Positions 9,276 to 19,800 of a stretch of 64,000 nt of DNA are shown here, piece after piece. Position 1 is the stretch's first letter. The number at the start of each line of letters is the position of its first letter. The notes under the pieces are model-generated. The model searched no databases. It saw only the letters and a program-made list of their open reading frames with translations, and was not told where the DNA came from. The translations under genes were made by a program, and so were the position numbers. Location: contig CBDIHH010000007.1 of the NCBI GenBank assembly GCA_965279095.1, forward strand, positions 992,001-1,056,000, written 5' to 3'. This stretch comes from CBDIHH01 sp965279095. Lineage in GTDB: Bacteria > Pseudomonadota > Alphaproteobacteria > Caulobacterales > Caulobacteraceae.

Positions 9276-10190
9276 GTGAACTCTCCATCGCACATCCTGA
9301 CTCACCTGCAGCGGCTCGAGGCCGAAAGCATCCACATCATGCGCGAGGTGGCCGCGGAGGCCGAGCGCCCGGTGATGCTCTATTCCGTCGGCAAGGACTC
9401 GGCGGTGATGCTCCACCTCGCGGTGAAGGCCTTCTATCCGTCGCCGCCGCCCTTTCCCCTGCTGCACGTGGATACGACCTGGAAGTTCCAGGAGATGTAC
9501 GCGATGCGCGAGCGGATGGCCAAGGAGCTCGGCTTCGAGCTCCTCGTGCACCAGAACCCCGAGGCCCTTGAGCGGGGCATCAACCCCTTCGAGCACGGCT
9601 CGGCCCTGCACACCGACATCTGGAAGACCCAGGGCCTGAAGCAGGCCCTCGACAAGTTCGGCTTCGACGCCGCCTTCGGGGGCGCCCGCCGCGACGAGGA
9701 AAAGAGCCGCGCCAAGGAGCGCATCTTCTCGTTCCGCTCGGCCCAGCACCGTTGGGACCCCAAGAACCAGCGCCCCGAGCTGTGGAAGCTCTACAACGCC
9801 CGCAAGAGCCCCGGGGAGAGCATCCGGGTGTTCCCGATCTCCAACTGGACCGAGCTGGACATCTGGCAATACATCCACCTGGAGAAGATCCCCATCGTGC
9901 CCCTCTACTACGCCGCCCCGCGGCCGGTGGTGGAGCGTGACGGCGCCCTGATTATGGTCGACGACGACCGAATGCCCCTGCGCGAGGGCGAGGTCCCGCA
10001 GATGAAGACGGTGCGGTTCCGCACCCTCGGCTGCTACCCGCTCACCGGGGCGGTGGAGAGCGACGCCGACACCCTTCCGGCGATCATCCAGGAAATGTTG
10101 CTGACCACCACCTCCGAGCGTCAGGGCCGGATGATCGACCACGATCAGGCCGCCTCGATGGAGAAGAAGAAGCAGGAGGGCTATTTCTGA
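9276..10190 (+). CDS. cysD: Sulfate adenylyltransferase subunit 2 (CysD)
   Basis: Catalytic subunit of ATP sulfurylase, which forms adenosine 5'-phosphosulfate (APS) from ATP and sulfate. The 304-residue length is normal for CysD. The PP-loop SVGKDS lies at about residues 37-42, and the family stretches HVDTTWKFQEMY, GGARRDEEKSRAKER and SNWTELDIWQY are all present. The GTG start is supported by AAAAGG just upstream and by the usual CysD N-terminus (LQRLEAESIHIMRE). The stop codon overlaps the cysNC start by one base (TGATG), so the two are translationally coupled. Its place among glycanases and near sulfotransferase genes suggests a role in polysaccharide sulfation rather than only cysteine synthesis. 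Confidence 0.97.
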   Translation: MNSPSHILTHLQRLEAESIHIMREVAAEAERPVMLYSVGKDSAVMLHLAVKAFYPSPPPFPLLHVDTTWKFQEMYAMRERMAKELGFELLVHQNPEALERGINPFEHGSALHTDIWKTQGLKQALDKFGFDAAFGGARRDEEKSRAKERIFSFRSAQHRWDPKNQRPELWKLYNARKSPGESIRVFPISNWTELDIWQYIHLEKIPIVPLYYAAPRPVVERDGALIMVDDDRMPLREGEVPQMKTVRFRTLGCYPLTGAVESDADTLPAIIQEMLLTTTSERQGRMIDHDQAASMEKKKQEGYF

Positions 10191-12097
10191 TGGCGCACGT
10201 CTCGGACCTCATCGAACAGGACATCGACGCCTATCTGGAGGCGCACCAGCACAAGTCCCTGCTGCGCTTCATCACCTGCGGCTCGGTGGACGACGGCAAG
10301 TCGACCCTGATCGGCCGCCTGCTCTACGACTCCAAGATGATCTTCGAGGATCAGCTGGCGGCGCTGGAGGCGGACTCCAAGCGCGTCGGCACCCAGGGTC
10401 AGAACATCGACTTCGCCCTCCTGGTCGACGGCCTCGCCGCCGAGCGCGAGCAGGGCATCACCATCGACGTGGCCTACCGCTTCTTCTCCACCGACCGGCG
10501 CAAGTTCATCGTCGCCGACACCCCGGGGCACGAGCAGTACACCCGCAACATGGTCACCGGGGCCTCCACCGCCGACCTGGCCGTGATCCTCATCGACGCC
10601 CGCAAGGGCATCCTGGTGCAGACCCGCCGCCACAGCTTCCTGGTGTCCCTGATGGGCATCCGCAACGTGGTGCTGGCGGTCAACAAGATGGACCTGGTCG
10701 GCTACGACCAGTCGGTTTTCGACACCATCGTCTCGGACTATCAGGCCTTCGCCGCCCAGCTGGGCATGAAGGACGTGCTGGCCATCCCCATCTCGGGCCT
10801 CGCCGGCGACAACATCACCTCCAAGAGCGATCTGACCCCCTGGTACCAGGGCCCCACCCTGATGGAGCACCTGGAGACGGTGGAGATCGACGCCGAGCGG
10901 CTGCAAAGCAAGCCGTTCCGCCTCCCGGTCCAGTGGGTCAACCGCCCCAACCTCGACTTCCGCGGCTTCTCCGGGATGATCAGCTCGGGATCGGTCCGGC
11001 CGGGCGACACGGTGCGGGTGGAGCCCTCGGGCCGCACCTCCACCGTGGCGCGCATCGTCACCCGGGACGGCGACCTGGACGAGGCCGTGGCCGGTCAGTC
11101 GGTCACCCTGACCCTCAACGACGAGGTCGACTGCTCGCGCGGGGACATCCTCGCCGCCGCGTCCTCGCCCCCTGAGGTCGCCGACCAGTTCGAGACCACC
11201 CTGGTGTGGATGACCGAGGAGCCGCTGCTGCCCGGCCGCTCCTATTGGATGAAGATCGGCGCCAAGCTGGTGGCCGCCACGGTCACCGAGATCAAGCACC
11301 GCATCAACGTCAACACCCTCGAGCACCTGGCCGCCAAGCAGCTGGAGCTCAACGAGATCGCCGTCGCCAACATCTCGCTGGACCGGCCGATCGGCTTCGA
11401 CGCCTATGCCGACATTCCCGACACCGGCGGCTACATCCTCATCGACCGGCTAACCAACGCCACGGTCGGGGCGGGCATGATCCGCTTCGCCCTGCGCCGC
11501 GCCCATAACATCCATTGGCAGGCGGTGGACGTGAACAAGGCCACCCGTGCGCGGGACCTGGGGCAGAAGCCGACCCTGGTCTGGTTCACCGGCCTGTCCG
11601 GCTCGGGCAAGTCCACCATCGCCAACCTGGTGGAGAAGCGCCTGCAGACCATGGGCAAGCACACCTACCTGCTGGACGGCGACAACGTCCGCCACGGCCT
11701 CAACCGCGACCTCGGCTTCACCGACGCCGACCGGGTGGAGAACGTGCGCCGGGTGGCGGAGGTCGGGCGGCTGATGGTCGACGCCGGCCTGATCGTCCTC
11801 GCCTCCTTCATCTCCCCCTTCCGCTCCGAGCGCCGGCTGGCCCGCGACCTCATGGGCGAGGGTGAGTTCATGGAGGTGTTCGTCGACACGCCCCTGGAGA
11901 TCGCCGAGAGCCGTGACGTCAAGGGTCTGTATAAGAAGGCCCGCGCAGGCGAGCTGAAGAACTTCACCGGCATCGACAGCCCCTATGAGACCCCGGAGGC
12001 GGCCGAGATCACGGTCAACACCGGGGCCATGAGCGCCGAAGAGGCCGCCGAGCTCATCGTGGCCCGGCTGCGGGACGGCGGCTACCTCAATGGATGA
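10190..12097 (+). CDS. cysNC: Bifunctional sulfate adenylyltransferase GTPase / APS kinase (CysNC)
   Basis: A 635-residue fusion of CysN and CysC, like rhizobial NodQ. The N-terminal part is an EF-Tu-like GTPase that drives ATP sulfurylase: P-loop GSVDDGKS (31-38), DTPGHEQ (about 110) and NKMD (about 165). After the beta-barrel domains, the C-terminal APS kinase begins near residue 460 with P-loop GLSGSGKS and makes PAPS, the sulfuryl donor for sulfotransferases; the LASFISPFR stretch typical of APS kinases follows. The gene overlaps cysD by one base and the next gene, cysQ, by eight. The fusion with APS kinase means the operon is built to deliver PAPS. No reductase (CysH/CysI) is present nearby. 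Confidence 0.96.
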   Translation: MAHVSDLIEQDIDAYLEAHQHKSLLRFITCGSVDDGKSTLIGRLLYDSKMIFEDQLAALEADSKRVGTQGQNIDFALLVDGLAAEREQGITIDVAYRFFSTDRRKFIVADTPGHEQYTRNMVTGASTADLAVILIDARKGILVQTRRHSFLVSLMGIRNVVLAVNKMDLVGYDQSVFDTIVSDYQAFAAQLGMKDVLAIPISGLAGDNITSKSDLTPWYQGPTLMEHLETVEIDAERLQSKPFRLPVQWVNRPNLDFRGFSGMISSGSVRPGDTVRVEPSGRTSTVARIVTRDGDLDEAVAGQSVTLTLNDEVDCSRGDILAAASSPPEVADQFETTLVWMTEEPLLPGRSYWMKIGAKLVAATVTEIKHRINVNTLEHLAAKQLELNEIAVANISLDRPIGFDAYADIPDTGGYILIDRLTNATVGAGMIRFALRRAHNIHWQAVDVNKATRARDLGQKPTLVWFTGLSGSGKSTIANLVEKRLQTMGKHTYLLDGDNVRHGLNRDLGFTDADRVENVRRVAEVGRLMVDAGLIVLASFISPFRSERRLARDLMGEGEFMEVFVDTPLEIAESRDVKGLYKKARAGELKNFTGIDSPYETPEAAEITVNTGAMSAEEAAELIVARLRDGGYLNG

Positions 12098-12818
12098 CGC
12101 CGCCCTCGCCGCCCAGCTCGCCGGCGCCGCCGGCGAACTGCTGCTGATCCTGCAGCGCGACGGCCTGATCAGCGGCAAGGCCCTGGGCGCCGCCGGGGAC
12201 GTGGTCGCCCACGAATATCTGGTGCGCGCCCTCGCCGAGCAGCGTCCGGACGACGGCCTGCTGTCGGAGGAAGGCGCCGCCGACCCCGCCCGCCTGGCCA
12301 TGCAGCGGGTCTGGATCGTCGATCCCCTCGACGGCACCCGCGAATATTCCGAGCGCCGCACCGACTGGGCCGTGCATGTCGCCCTGTGCGTGGACGGCCA
12401 GGCCGCCACCGGCGCCGTCGCCCTGCCGGGGCTCGGCCTGGTGCTGGACACCGGCCGGCCGGTCCCGCCGGCGGCGCCGTCGGGCCGCCTCAAGATCGTC
12501 GTCAGCCGCACCCGGCCCCCGGCCGAGGCCGAGCGGGTCGCCGCGGCCCTGGACGCCGAGCTGGTCCCCATGGGCTCGGCCGGCGCCAAGGTGATGGCCG
12601 TGGTCCGCGGCGAGGCCCATGCCTATGTCCACGCCGGCGGTCAGTACGAGTGGGACTCCGCCGCGCCCGTGGCCGTCGCCGCCGCCTGCGGCCTGCACGT
12701 CAGCCGCATCGACGGCTCGCCCCTGATCTACAACCAGGCCGACCCCTACATGCCCGACCTGATCGTCTGCCGGCCTGAGATCGCCGAGGCCCTGCTGGCG
12801 GCCGTCAAGGGCGGCTGA
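12090..12818 (+). CDS. cysQ: 3'(2'),5'-bisphosphate nucleotidase (CysQ)
   Basis: Inositol-monophosphatase-fold enzyme that hydrolyses 3'-phosphoadenosine 5'-phosphate (PAP), the inhibitory by-product of PAPS-using sulfotransferases. The 242 residues carry the metal-binding motifs LSEE (58-61) and VDPLDGT (77-83), plus the C-terminal WDSAAPVAVAAA motif. The ATG overlaps the end of cysNC by eight bases, so it is the third gene of the operon. Its presence fits heavy PAPS use by the sulfotransferases further along the window. A general inositol phosphatase is the alternative, but the length and context favour CysQ. Confidence 0.93.
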   Translation: MDDAALAAQLAGAAGELLLILQRDGLISGKALGAAGDVVAHEYLVRALAEQRPDDGLLSEEGAADPARLAMQRVWIVDPLDGTREYSERRTDWAVHVALCVDGQAATGAVALPGLGLVLDTGRPVPPAAPSGRLKIVVSRTRPPAEAERVAAALDAELVPMGSAGAKVMAVVRGEAHAYVHAGGQYEWDSAAPVAVAAACGLHVSRIDGSPLIYNQADPYMPDLIVCRPEIAEALLAAVKGG

Positions 12819-12885
12819 CCGAAGCCGCGGGCTCGCGCCTGGCCGCCTGATCGCCTATCGTGGCCGGGGGGCCATCGGCGAGCGC

Positions 12886-13623
12886 ATGAAGTATCGAGCC
12901 CTGACCGGGATCCTGATCCTGATGATCCCGGCGACGGCGGGCCGACCCGCCCGTGCGGCCGACGCAGTCCCGCCTCCCGCCTGCCCGACGCCCCCGGGGG
13001 CCCAGCCCCTGGGCCCGGATCCCAACGTCTCCCTGGTCAGGCGCGAGCCGGTCTCGCCGTCCAACCAGAGGGTCGAGATCGCCGTGGAATACCCGGACCC
13101 GATCATGGCCGACGGGGGTGAGGCCCGCTCGTCGGCTGTCACCTTGACGGTGAACTGCCTGTCCAGCCGCGCCCGACTGGAATTCACCCGCTATTTCCGC
13201 AGCGCCTGCCTCACCGACGAGTTCCTGCTCACCGACGGTTCACCGGCGTGGAGCCGGGGCGAGCCCGGATCGGTCGAGGCGCAGGTGATCGCCGGCGTCT
13301 GCGCTCGCGATCCGACGCCGCAGAGCCCGCCGCCCGTCTCCCCGCCGTCCCTGCGCCGCCGCATCAGCGCCGCCGCGCCCGCCGGCCTGTTCGAAACCCA
13401 GTTCCTCGCCTCGTCCGACCAGACGGAGTCAGAGAAGGCCGCCGCCGCCGTGCGCGCCCTGCTTCCGGGCGCCGCCATCAGCGTCTATCCCGCGGCGGTG
13501 GACGGCCGGCAGGTCTATCGCGCCGTGGTGACGGGCCTGGCCGATCGTGGCGCGGCCGTCGCCGTGTGCGAGCGACTGCGCGCCCAGGGCCGCGCCTGCT
13601 TCGTGCGGCCGATCAGGCGCTGA
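12886..13623 (+). CDS. Exported SPOR-domain protein
   Basis: The 245-residue protein starts with a Sec signal peptide (about 1-24, MKYRALTGILILMIPATAG...). The middle is Pro- and Ser-rich, with a probable small beta domain at about 50-130. The C-terminal 80 residues look like a SPOR domain: an aromatic start (GLFETQFLASSDQTESEKAA), a short helix, then YRAVVTGLADRGAAVAVCERL. SPOR domains bind denuded septal peptidoglycan, so this protein may be periplasmic and act at division sites. It follows cysQ by 67 bases and may be co-transcribed, though its function seems unrelated. The first half is not recognised. Confidence 0.8.
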   Translation: MKYRALTGILILMIPATAGRPARAADAVPPPACPTPPGAQPLGPDPNVSLVRREPVSPSNQRVEIAVEYPDPIMADGGEARSSAVTLTVNCLSSRARLEFTRYFRSACLTDEFLLTDGSPAWSRGEPGSVEAQVIAGVCARDPTPQSPPPVSPPSLRRRISAAAPAGLFETQFLASSDQTESEKAAAAVRALLPGAAISVYPAAVDGRQVYRAVVTGLADRGAAVAVCERLRAQGRACFVRPIRR

Positions 13624-13689
13624 AGCCCGTCCCTAAGGTGAAGCTTGACGTGGGGCAAGACGAGGCCCCGCTCCGCGCAAGACTTGTCA

Positions 13690-13704
13690 TTAAGCAAACC
13701 TTAA
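13690..13704 (+). promoter_or_regulatory. Candidate CtrA box (TTAA-N7-TTAA)
   Basis: TTAAGCAAACCTTAA matches the TTAA-N7-TTAA binding pattern of the cell-cycle regulator CtrA of Caulobacterales. It lies 140 bases before the start of the giant GH16-Ig-RTX gene, in a locally AT-richer gap. The preferred C after the second TTAA is missing (G instead), so this is a moderate match. Confidence 0.45.
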
Positions 13705-13843
13705 GGTGAAGGTGGAGTTCAGCAAATTCCTGTGCAATTAATAAGCTCAACGTCCCGGCGCCTAGCCTGGGTCTGTCCGCCCCTTTAGTCCCCACGGCGA
13801 CGGCGCGTCTGTAGCCTGCCAACCTGCCAAGAAGCGCTCGACA

Positions 13844-16800
13844 ATGGCTGTGTACAGAGATTTCTTCGGGAACATCGTCCCCCAGAGCGCGACGCCGACC
13901 AATACGGTCACGGGCAGCGCCGGCAGCGAACCTTTGGCGGGGACCGCGGCCGCCGACCTGCTGATCGGCGGCGGGGCCGGCCACGCCATGACGGGCCTGG
14001 GCGGCGACGACACCTATCAGATCAACTACATCGGGGATTCCATCGCCGAGCTTGGCGGGGAGGGGCTCGACACCGTCCAGGTGCGCAACGTCAAGCTCTA
14101 CAGCCTGGCGCAGAACGTGGAGAACTTCTTCCTGTTCGGGAAGATGACCGGCTACGGCAACGACCTCGACAACCTCATCGTCGGCAACATCAACGCCCAG
14201 ACCATCGCCGCGGGCGCGGGCAATGACGTGATCGTCGGGGGCGCCGGGGCGGACATCTTCGTCTTCGGGGCCAATTCCGGCTACGACGCCGTCACCGACT
14301 TCAACAGCGCCCAGTCCGACAAGATCCGGATCCAGGACTACGGGTTCATGAACTTCGGCCAGGTCGTCAGCGCCATGACCCAGGTCGGCGCGGACGTGGT
14401 CCTGCAGCTGTCGACCACCGACGCCGTCCGTTTCCAGAACAAGACCATCGGCAGCTTCCAGGCGAGCGACTTCCAGCTCGCCTCCGACACCTCCAACCTC
14501 AGGCTGACCTTCTCGGCCGAGTTCGACGCGCCGCTGAGCTATTACGACTCCGACACCGGGACCGGGGTGTGGAAGCCCAGCTATTCCACCGGCGACCAGT
14601 CGGGTCCCCGGGCCTATTCCAGCCACACCCTGCGCAACAACAACGAGAAGGAGCTCTACGTCGACCCCAGCTTCGTCGGCTCGGGCGACACCCCCCTGGG
14701 CCTCGATCCCTTCGCGGTCGAACAGGGCGTGCTCACCATCACCGCCACCGAGACGACGGACGCCGAGAAGGAGGACCTCTGGTACTATAAATACAAGTCC
14801 GGCCTGCTGACGACGCAGCCCTCCTTCTCTCAGACCTACGGCTATTTCGAGATCCGGGCGGACCTTCCCGCCGGGCAGGGCGTATGGCCCGCCTTCTGGC
14901 TGCTGCCCACCACCCTCAGCTCGCCTCCCGAGCTCGACGTGTTCGAGCAGATCGGCGACGACAAGATCTACTTCACCAGCCACAGCGCGGTGAACGGGGT
15001 GATCGGCACCACCGCCGTGGTGGCGGGGGCGACCACCGGCTTCCACACCTACGGGGTGTTGTGGACCAACAAGGAGCTGACCTGGTACGTGGACGGCGGC
15101 GCGGTGGCCTCCATCGCGACCCCGGCCGACATGGACAAGCCCATGTATATGCTTGTCAATCTGGCCATCGGCGGCGGCTTTCCGGGGAATCCGACGTCGG
15201 ACTTCACCACCGCCGACCTGAAGGTCGACTATATCCGCGCCTACTCCATCGACGCGGGGGGCGGCATCGACGGCGACCTGGGCGTCAGCGTCGCCAAGGG
15301 CGTCATCGGCTCGGGCCAGAAGGACAGCGTGGCCTTCACCGTCACCGGGCTGGACGCCGGGGCCACCGGCGTCGTCACCTTCATGGACGACCTGCAGCAC
15401 ACGGTGGTGGTCCACGTCTCGGCCAATGGCGTGGGCACAGCCGACCTCAGCAGCCTGATGGACGGCGAGATCGCGGTCATGGTGGCGGCCAATGACGTCG
15501 ACGGCGGCGCCCTGCCCGGCGTCGGCGAGACCTTCACCATCGATCCCACGATCGACAGCGGCCTGAAGGTGTCCGTTCCCTTCAACCTCGGCGACGCGGG
15601 CAAGGCCGCGGCGACCTTCACCGTCTCGGGTCTCGAGCCCGGCTCGCAGGGGTTGGTGACCTTCGCCGACACCCTGAACCAGACCATCACGGCGAGCGTC
15701 AGCGCCGACGGGCCCTTGACCGTCGACCTCACCGGCCTCGCCGATGGGACCATCAATGTCACCATCACCGAGACCGATGGCCTGGGCGCGACCCTGACCG
15801 GGTTGCGGTCCCGGTTCGCCCTGGATTCCACCGCCGACGACCTGGGCGACCTCACCGTGGCGGTCAGTCCCTACGCCAACGCCCAGAACAGCGGCCGCTT
15901 CACCTTCAGCCATGTGGGCCTGGACAAGGACTCCGCCGCCGAGGTCACCTTCACCGATTCCGAAGGCCACACCGTGGTGGCCCGGCTGAACAACAACAGC
16001 TCGCCGTTCGTGAACCTCAACGGTCTGACAGACGGTCAGGTCACCGCCACCATCACCGTCATCGACGATGCGGGCAACACCGCCAGCGGCCTGCCGGTCA
16101 GCCTCACCCTCGACAGGATCGCCGACCAGGGCGGGGACCTGGCCGTGTCCTTGGCGGCCGACCTGGTCGACGCCGCCGGTCGCGGGGCGGTCGCCTTCAC
16201 CGTCTCGGGCCTGGACGCCGACGCGACGGCCCTTGTCACCTTCACCGACGGCGTCGGCCAAACGGTGGTGGTCGCCGTGCCTGCGGATGGCGACGGCGTG
16301 GCCGACCTGTCCGCCCTCGCCGACGGCCCGATCACCGTCGCCATCGAGGCTGAAGACCTGGCCGGCAACAGCGCCGCGGGCGTCGGGGACAGCCTGACCC
16401 TGGACGCCACCGCCGATCTCGGCGGCGACCTGAACGTCACCCTGGCTTCCGACACGGCCAATGCCTCGGACCGAGCCGCCGTCGCCTTCACCGTTTCGGG
16501 CCTGGACGCCGACGCTTCGGCCGTCGTGACCTTCACCGACAGCGCCGACCAGACGGTCACGGCCAATATCGCCGCCGACGGCAGCGCCTCCGCCGACCTG
16601 ACCTCCCTGGCGGACGGACCGATCACCGTCACCATCACGGCGACGGACGCGGCCGGCAACACGGCGAGCGGCGCCGGCGACAGCTTGGCCCTCGATTCCA
16701 CTGCGGATGCGGACGCCGATCTGGCCGTATCTGTGGCCGACACGGCCAACGCCGCCGACCGAGCCGCCGTCGCCTTCACGGTCTCGGGCCTGGACGCCGA

Positions 16801-19800
16801 CGCTTCGGCGGTGGTGACCTTCACCGACAGCGCCGACCAGACGGTCACCGCCAACATCGCCGCCGACGGCAGCGCCTCCGCCGACCTCTCGGCCCTGGCG
16901 GACGGACCGATCACGGTCACCGTCGCGGCCACCGACGCGGCCGGCAACACGGCGACCGGCGCCGGCGACAGCCTGACGCTGGACGCCACGGCGGACGTCG
17001 CCACAGACCTGGCCCTATCGGTGGCCGACACGGCCAATGCCGCCGACCGGGCCGCCGTCGCCTTCACCGTTTCGGGCCTCGACGCCGACGCCTCGGCCGT
17101 CGTGACCTTCACCGACAGCGCCAGCCAGACGATAACGGCGAACGTGGCGGCTGACGGCGCCTTTACCGCCGACCTTACGGTGCTGGCGGACGGCCCCATC
17201 ACCGTCTTGATTGAGGCCACCGACGCCGTTGGCAATATCGCCACGGGCTCGGGCGACAGCCTGACACTGGATGTGATCGCCGACGCTGGCGCCGACCTCT
17301 CCGTGGCGGTGGCCGACACGGCCAACGCCGCCGACCGGGCGGCGGTCGCCTTCACGGTGTCGGGCCTCGACGCCGACGCCTCGGCCGTCGTGACCTTCAC
17401 GGACAGCGCCGACCAGACGGTCACCGCCAACATCGCCGCCGACGGCAGCGCCTCCGCCGACCTGACCTCCCTGGCCGATGGCCCGATCACCGTCACCATC
17501 GCGGCGACGGACGCCGCCGGCAACACGGCGACCGGCGCCGGCGACAGCTTGGCCCTCGATTCCACCGCGGACGCGGGCGCCGACCTCGCCGTATCGGTGG
17601 CCGACACAGCCAATGCCGCCGACCGAGCCGCCGTCGCCTTCACGGTCTCGGGCCTGGACGCCGACGCTTCGGCCGTCGTGACCTTCACAGACAGCGCCGA
17701 CCAGACGGTCACCGCCAACATCGCCGCCGACGGCAGCGCGACCGCCGACCTCTCGGCCCTGTCGGATGGCCCGATCACCGTCACCATCGCGGCCACCGAC
17801 ACGTCGGGCAACACAGCGACCGGCGCCGGCGACAGCCTGACGCTGGACGCCACGGCGGACGTTGCCGCCGACCTGGCCGTATCTGTGGCCGACACGGCCA
17901 ATGCCGCCGACCGAGCCGCCGTCGCCTTCACGGTCTCGGGCCTGGACGCCGACGCCTCGGCCGTCGTGACCTTCACCGACAGCGCCGACCAGACGGTCAC
18001 CGCCAACATCGCCGCGGATGGCAGCGCTTCGGCCGACCTCTCCGCCCTGGCCGACGGTCCCATCACCGTCACCGTCGCGGCCACCGACGCCGCCGGCAAC
18101 ACGGCGACCGGCGCCGGCGACAGCTTGGCCCTCGATTCCACCGCGGACGCGGGCGCCGATCTGGCCGTATCGGTGGCCGACACGGCCAATGCCGCCGACC
18201 GAGCCGCCGTCGCGTTCACGGTCTCGGGCCTGGACGCCGACGCCTCGGCGGTGGTGACCTTCACAGACAGCGCCGACCAGACGGTCACCGCCAACATCGC
18301 CGCCGACGGCAGCGCGACCGCCGACCTCTCCGCCCTGGCCGACGGTCCGATCACCGTCACCGTCGCGGCGACGGACGCGGCCGGCAACACGGCGACCGGC
18401 GCCGTCGACAGCCTGACGCTGGACGCCACGGCGGACGTCGCCGCAGACCTGGCCGTATCGGTCGCCGACACGGCCAATGCCGCCGACCGGGCGGCCGTCG
18501 CGTTCACCGTTTCGGGCCTGGACGCCGACGCTTCGGCGGTGGTGACCTTCACCGACAGCGCCGACCAGACGGTCACCGCCAACATCGCCGCCGACGGCAG
18601 CGCGACCGCCGACCTGACCTCCCTGGCCGACGGTCCCATCACCGTCACCGTCGCGGCCACCGACGCCGCCGGCAACACGGCGACCGGCGCCGTCGACAGC
18701 CTGACGCTGGACGCCACGGCGGACGTCGCCGCAGACCTGGCCGTATCGGTGGCCGACACGGCCAATGCCGCCGACCGGGCGGCCGTCGCGTTCACGGTCT
18801 CGGGCCTGGACGCCGACGCCTCGGCTGTGGTGACCTTCACCGACAGCGCCGACCAGACGGTCACCGCCAACATCGCCGCCGACGGCAGCGCGACCGCCGA
18901 CCTCTCGGCCCTGGCGGACGGACCGATCACCGTCACCGTCGTGGCCACCGACACGGCCGGCAATACGGCCAGCGGCGCCGGCGACAGCCTGACGCTGGAC
19001 GCCACGGCGGACGCGGGCGCAGACCTGGCCGTATCGGTGGCCGACACGGCCAATGCCGCGGACCGAGCCGCCGTCGCCTTCACCGTTTCGGGCCTGGACG
19101 CCGACGCTTCGGCCGTCGTGACCTTCACCGACAGCGCCGACCAGACGGTCACGGCCAATATCGCCGCCGACGGCAGCGCCTCCGCCGACCTGACCTCCCT
19201 GGCGGACGGACCGATCACCGTCACGGTCGCGGCCACCGACGCCGCCGGCAACACGGCCAGTGGCGCCGGCGACAGCCTGACGCTGGACGCCACGGCGGAC
19301 GTCGGCGGCGACCTGGCCGTGTCCGTCGCGCCCTCGGCGCCGGACGCGGCGGCCGTCGCGTTCACCGTCGCCGGCCTGGACGCCGACGCCGGCGCGGTCG
19401 TCACCTTCACCGACGGCGCCAGCCTTTCGGTGGCGGTCACGGTGGGCGCCAACGGGGACGGGGTCGCCGACCTCAGCGGACTGGCGGCGGGATCGATCAC
19501 GGTCACCATCGCGGCCACCGACGGGGCGGGGAACACCGCCACGGGGGCCGGCGACAGCCTCATCCTCGACGACGGTGACACGACGGCGGATGTGGGCGGG
19601 GACCTGGCCGTCGTCCTGGCCGCCCACACCGCCAATGCGGCGGATCGCGAGGCGGTCGCCTTCGCCGTCCTGGGGCTGGATCCGGACGCCACGGCGGTGG
19701 TGACCTTCACCGATGGCGCCGCCCAGACGGTCACCGCGACCATCGCCGCCAACGGCTCGGCCTCGGCCGACCTCTCGGCCCTGGCCGACGGCCCGATCAC

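Noticed and set aside
16427..19309. CRISPR-like array
   Set aside because: Units are 288-bp in-frame coding repeats with no short repeat-spacer pattern.
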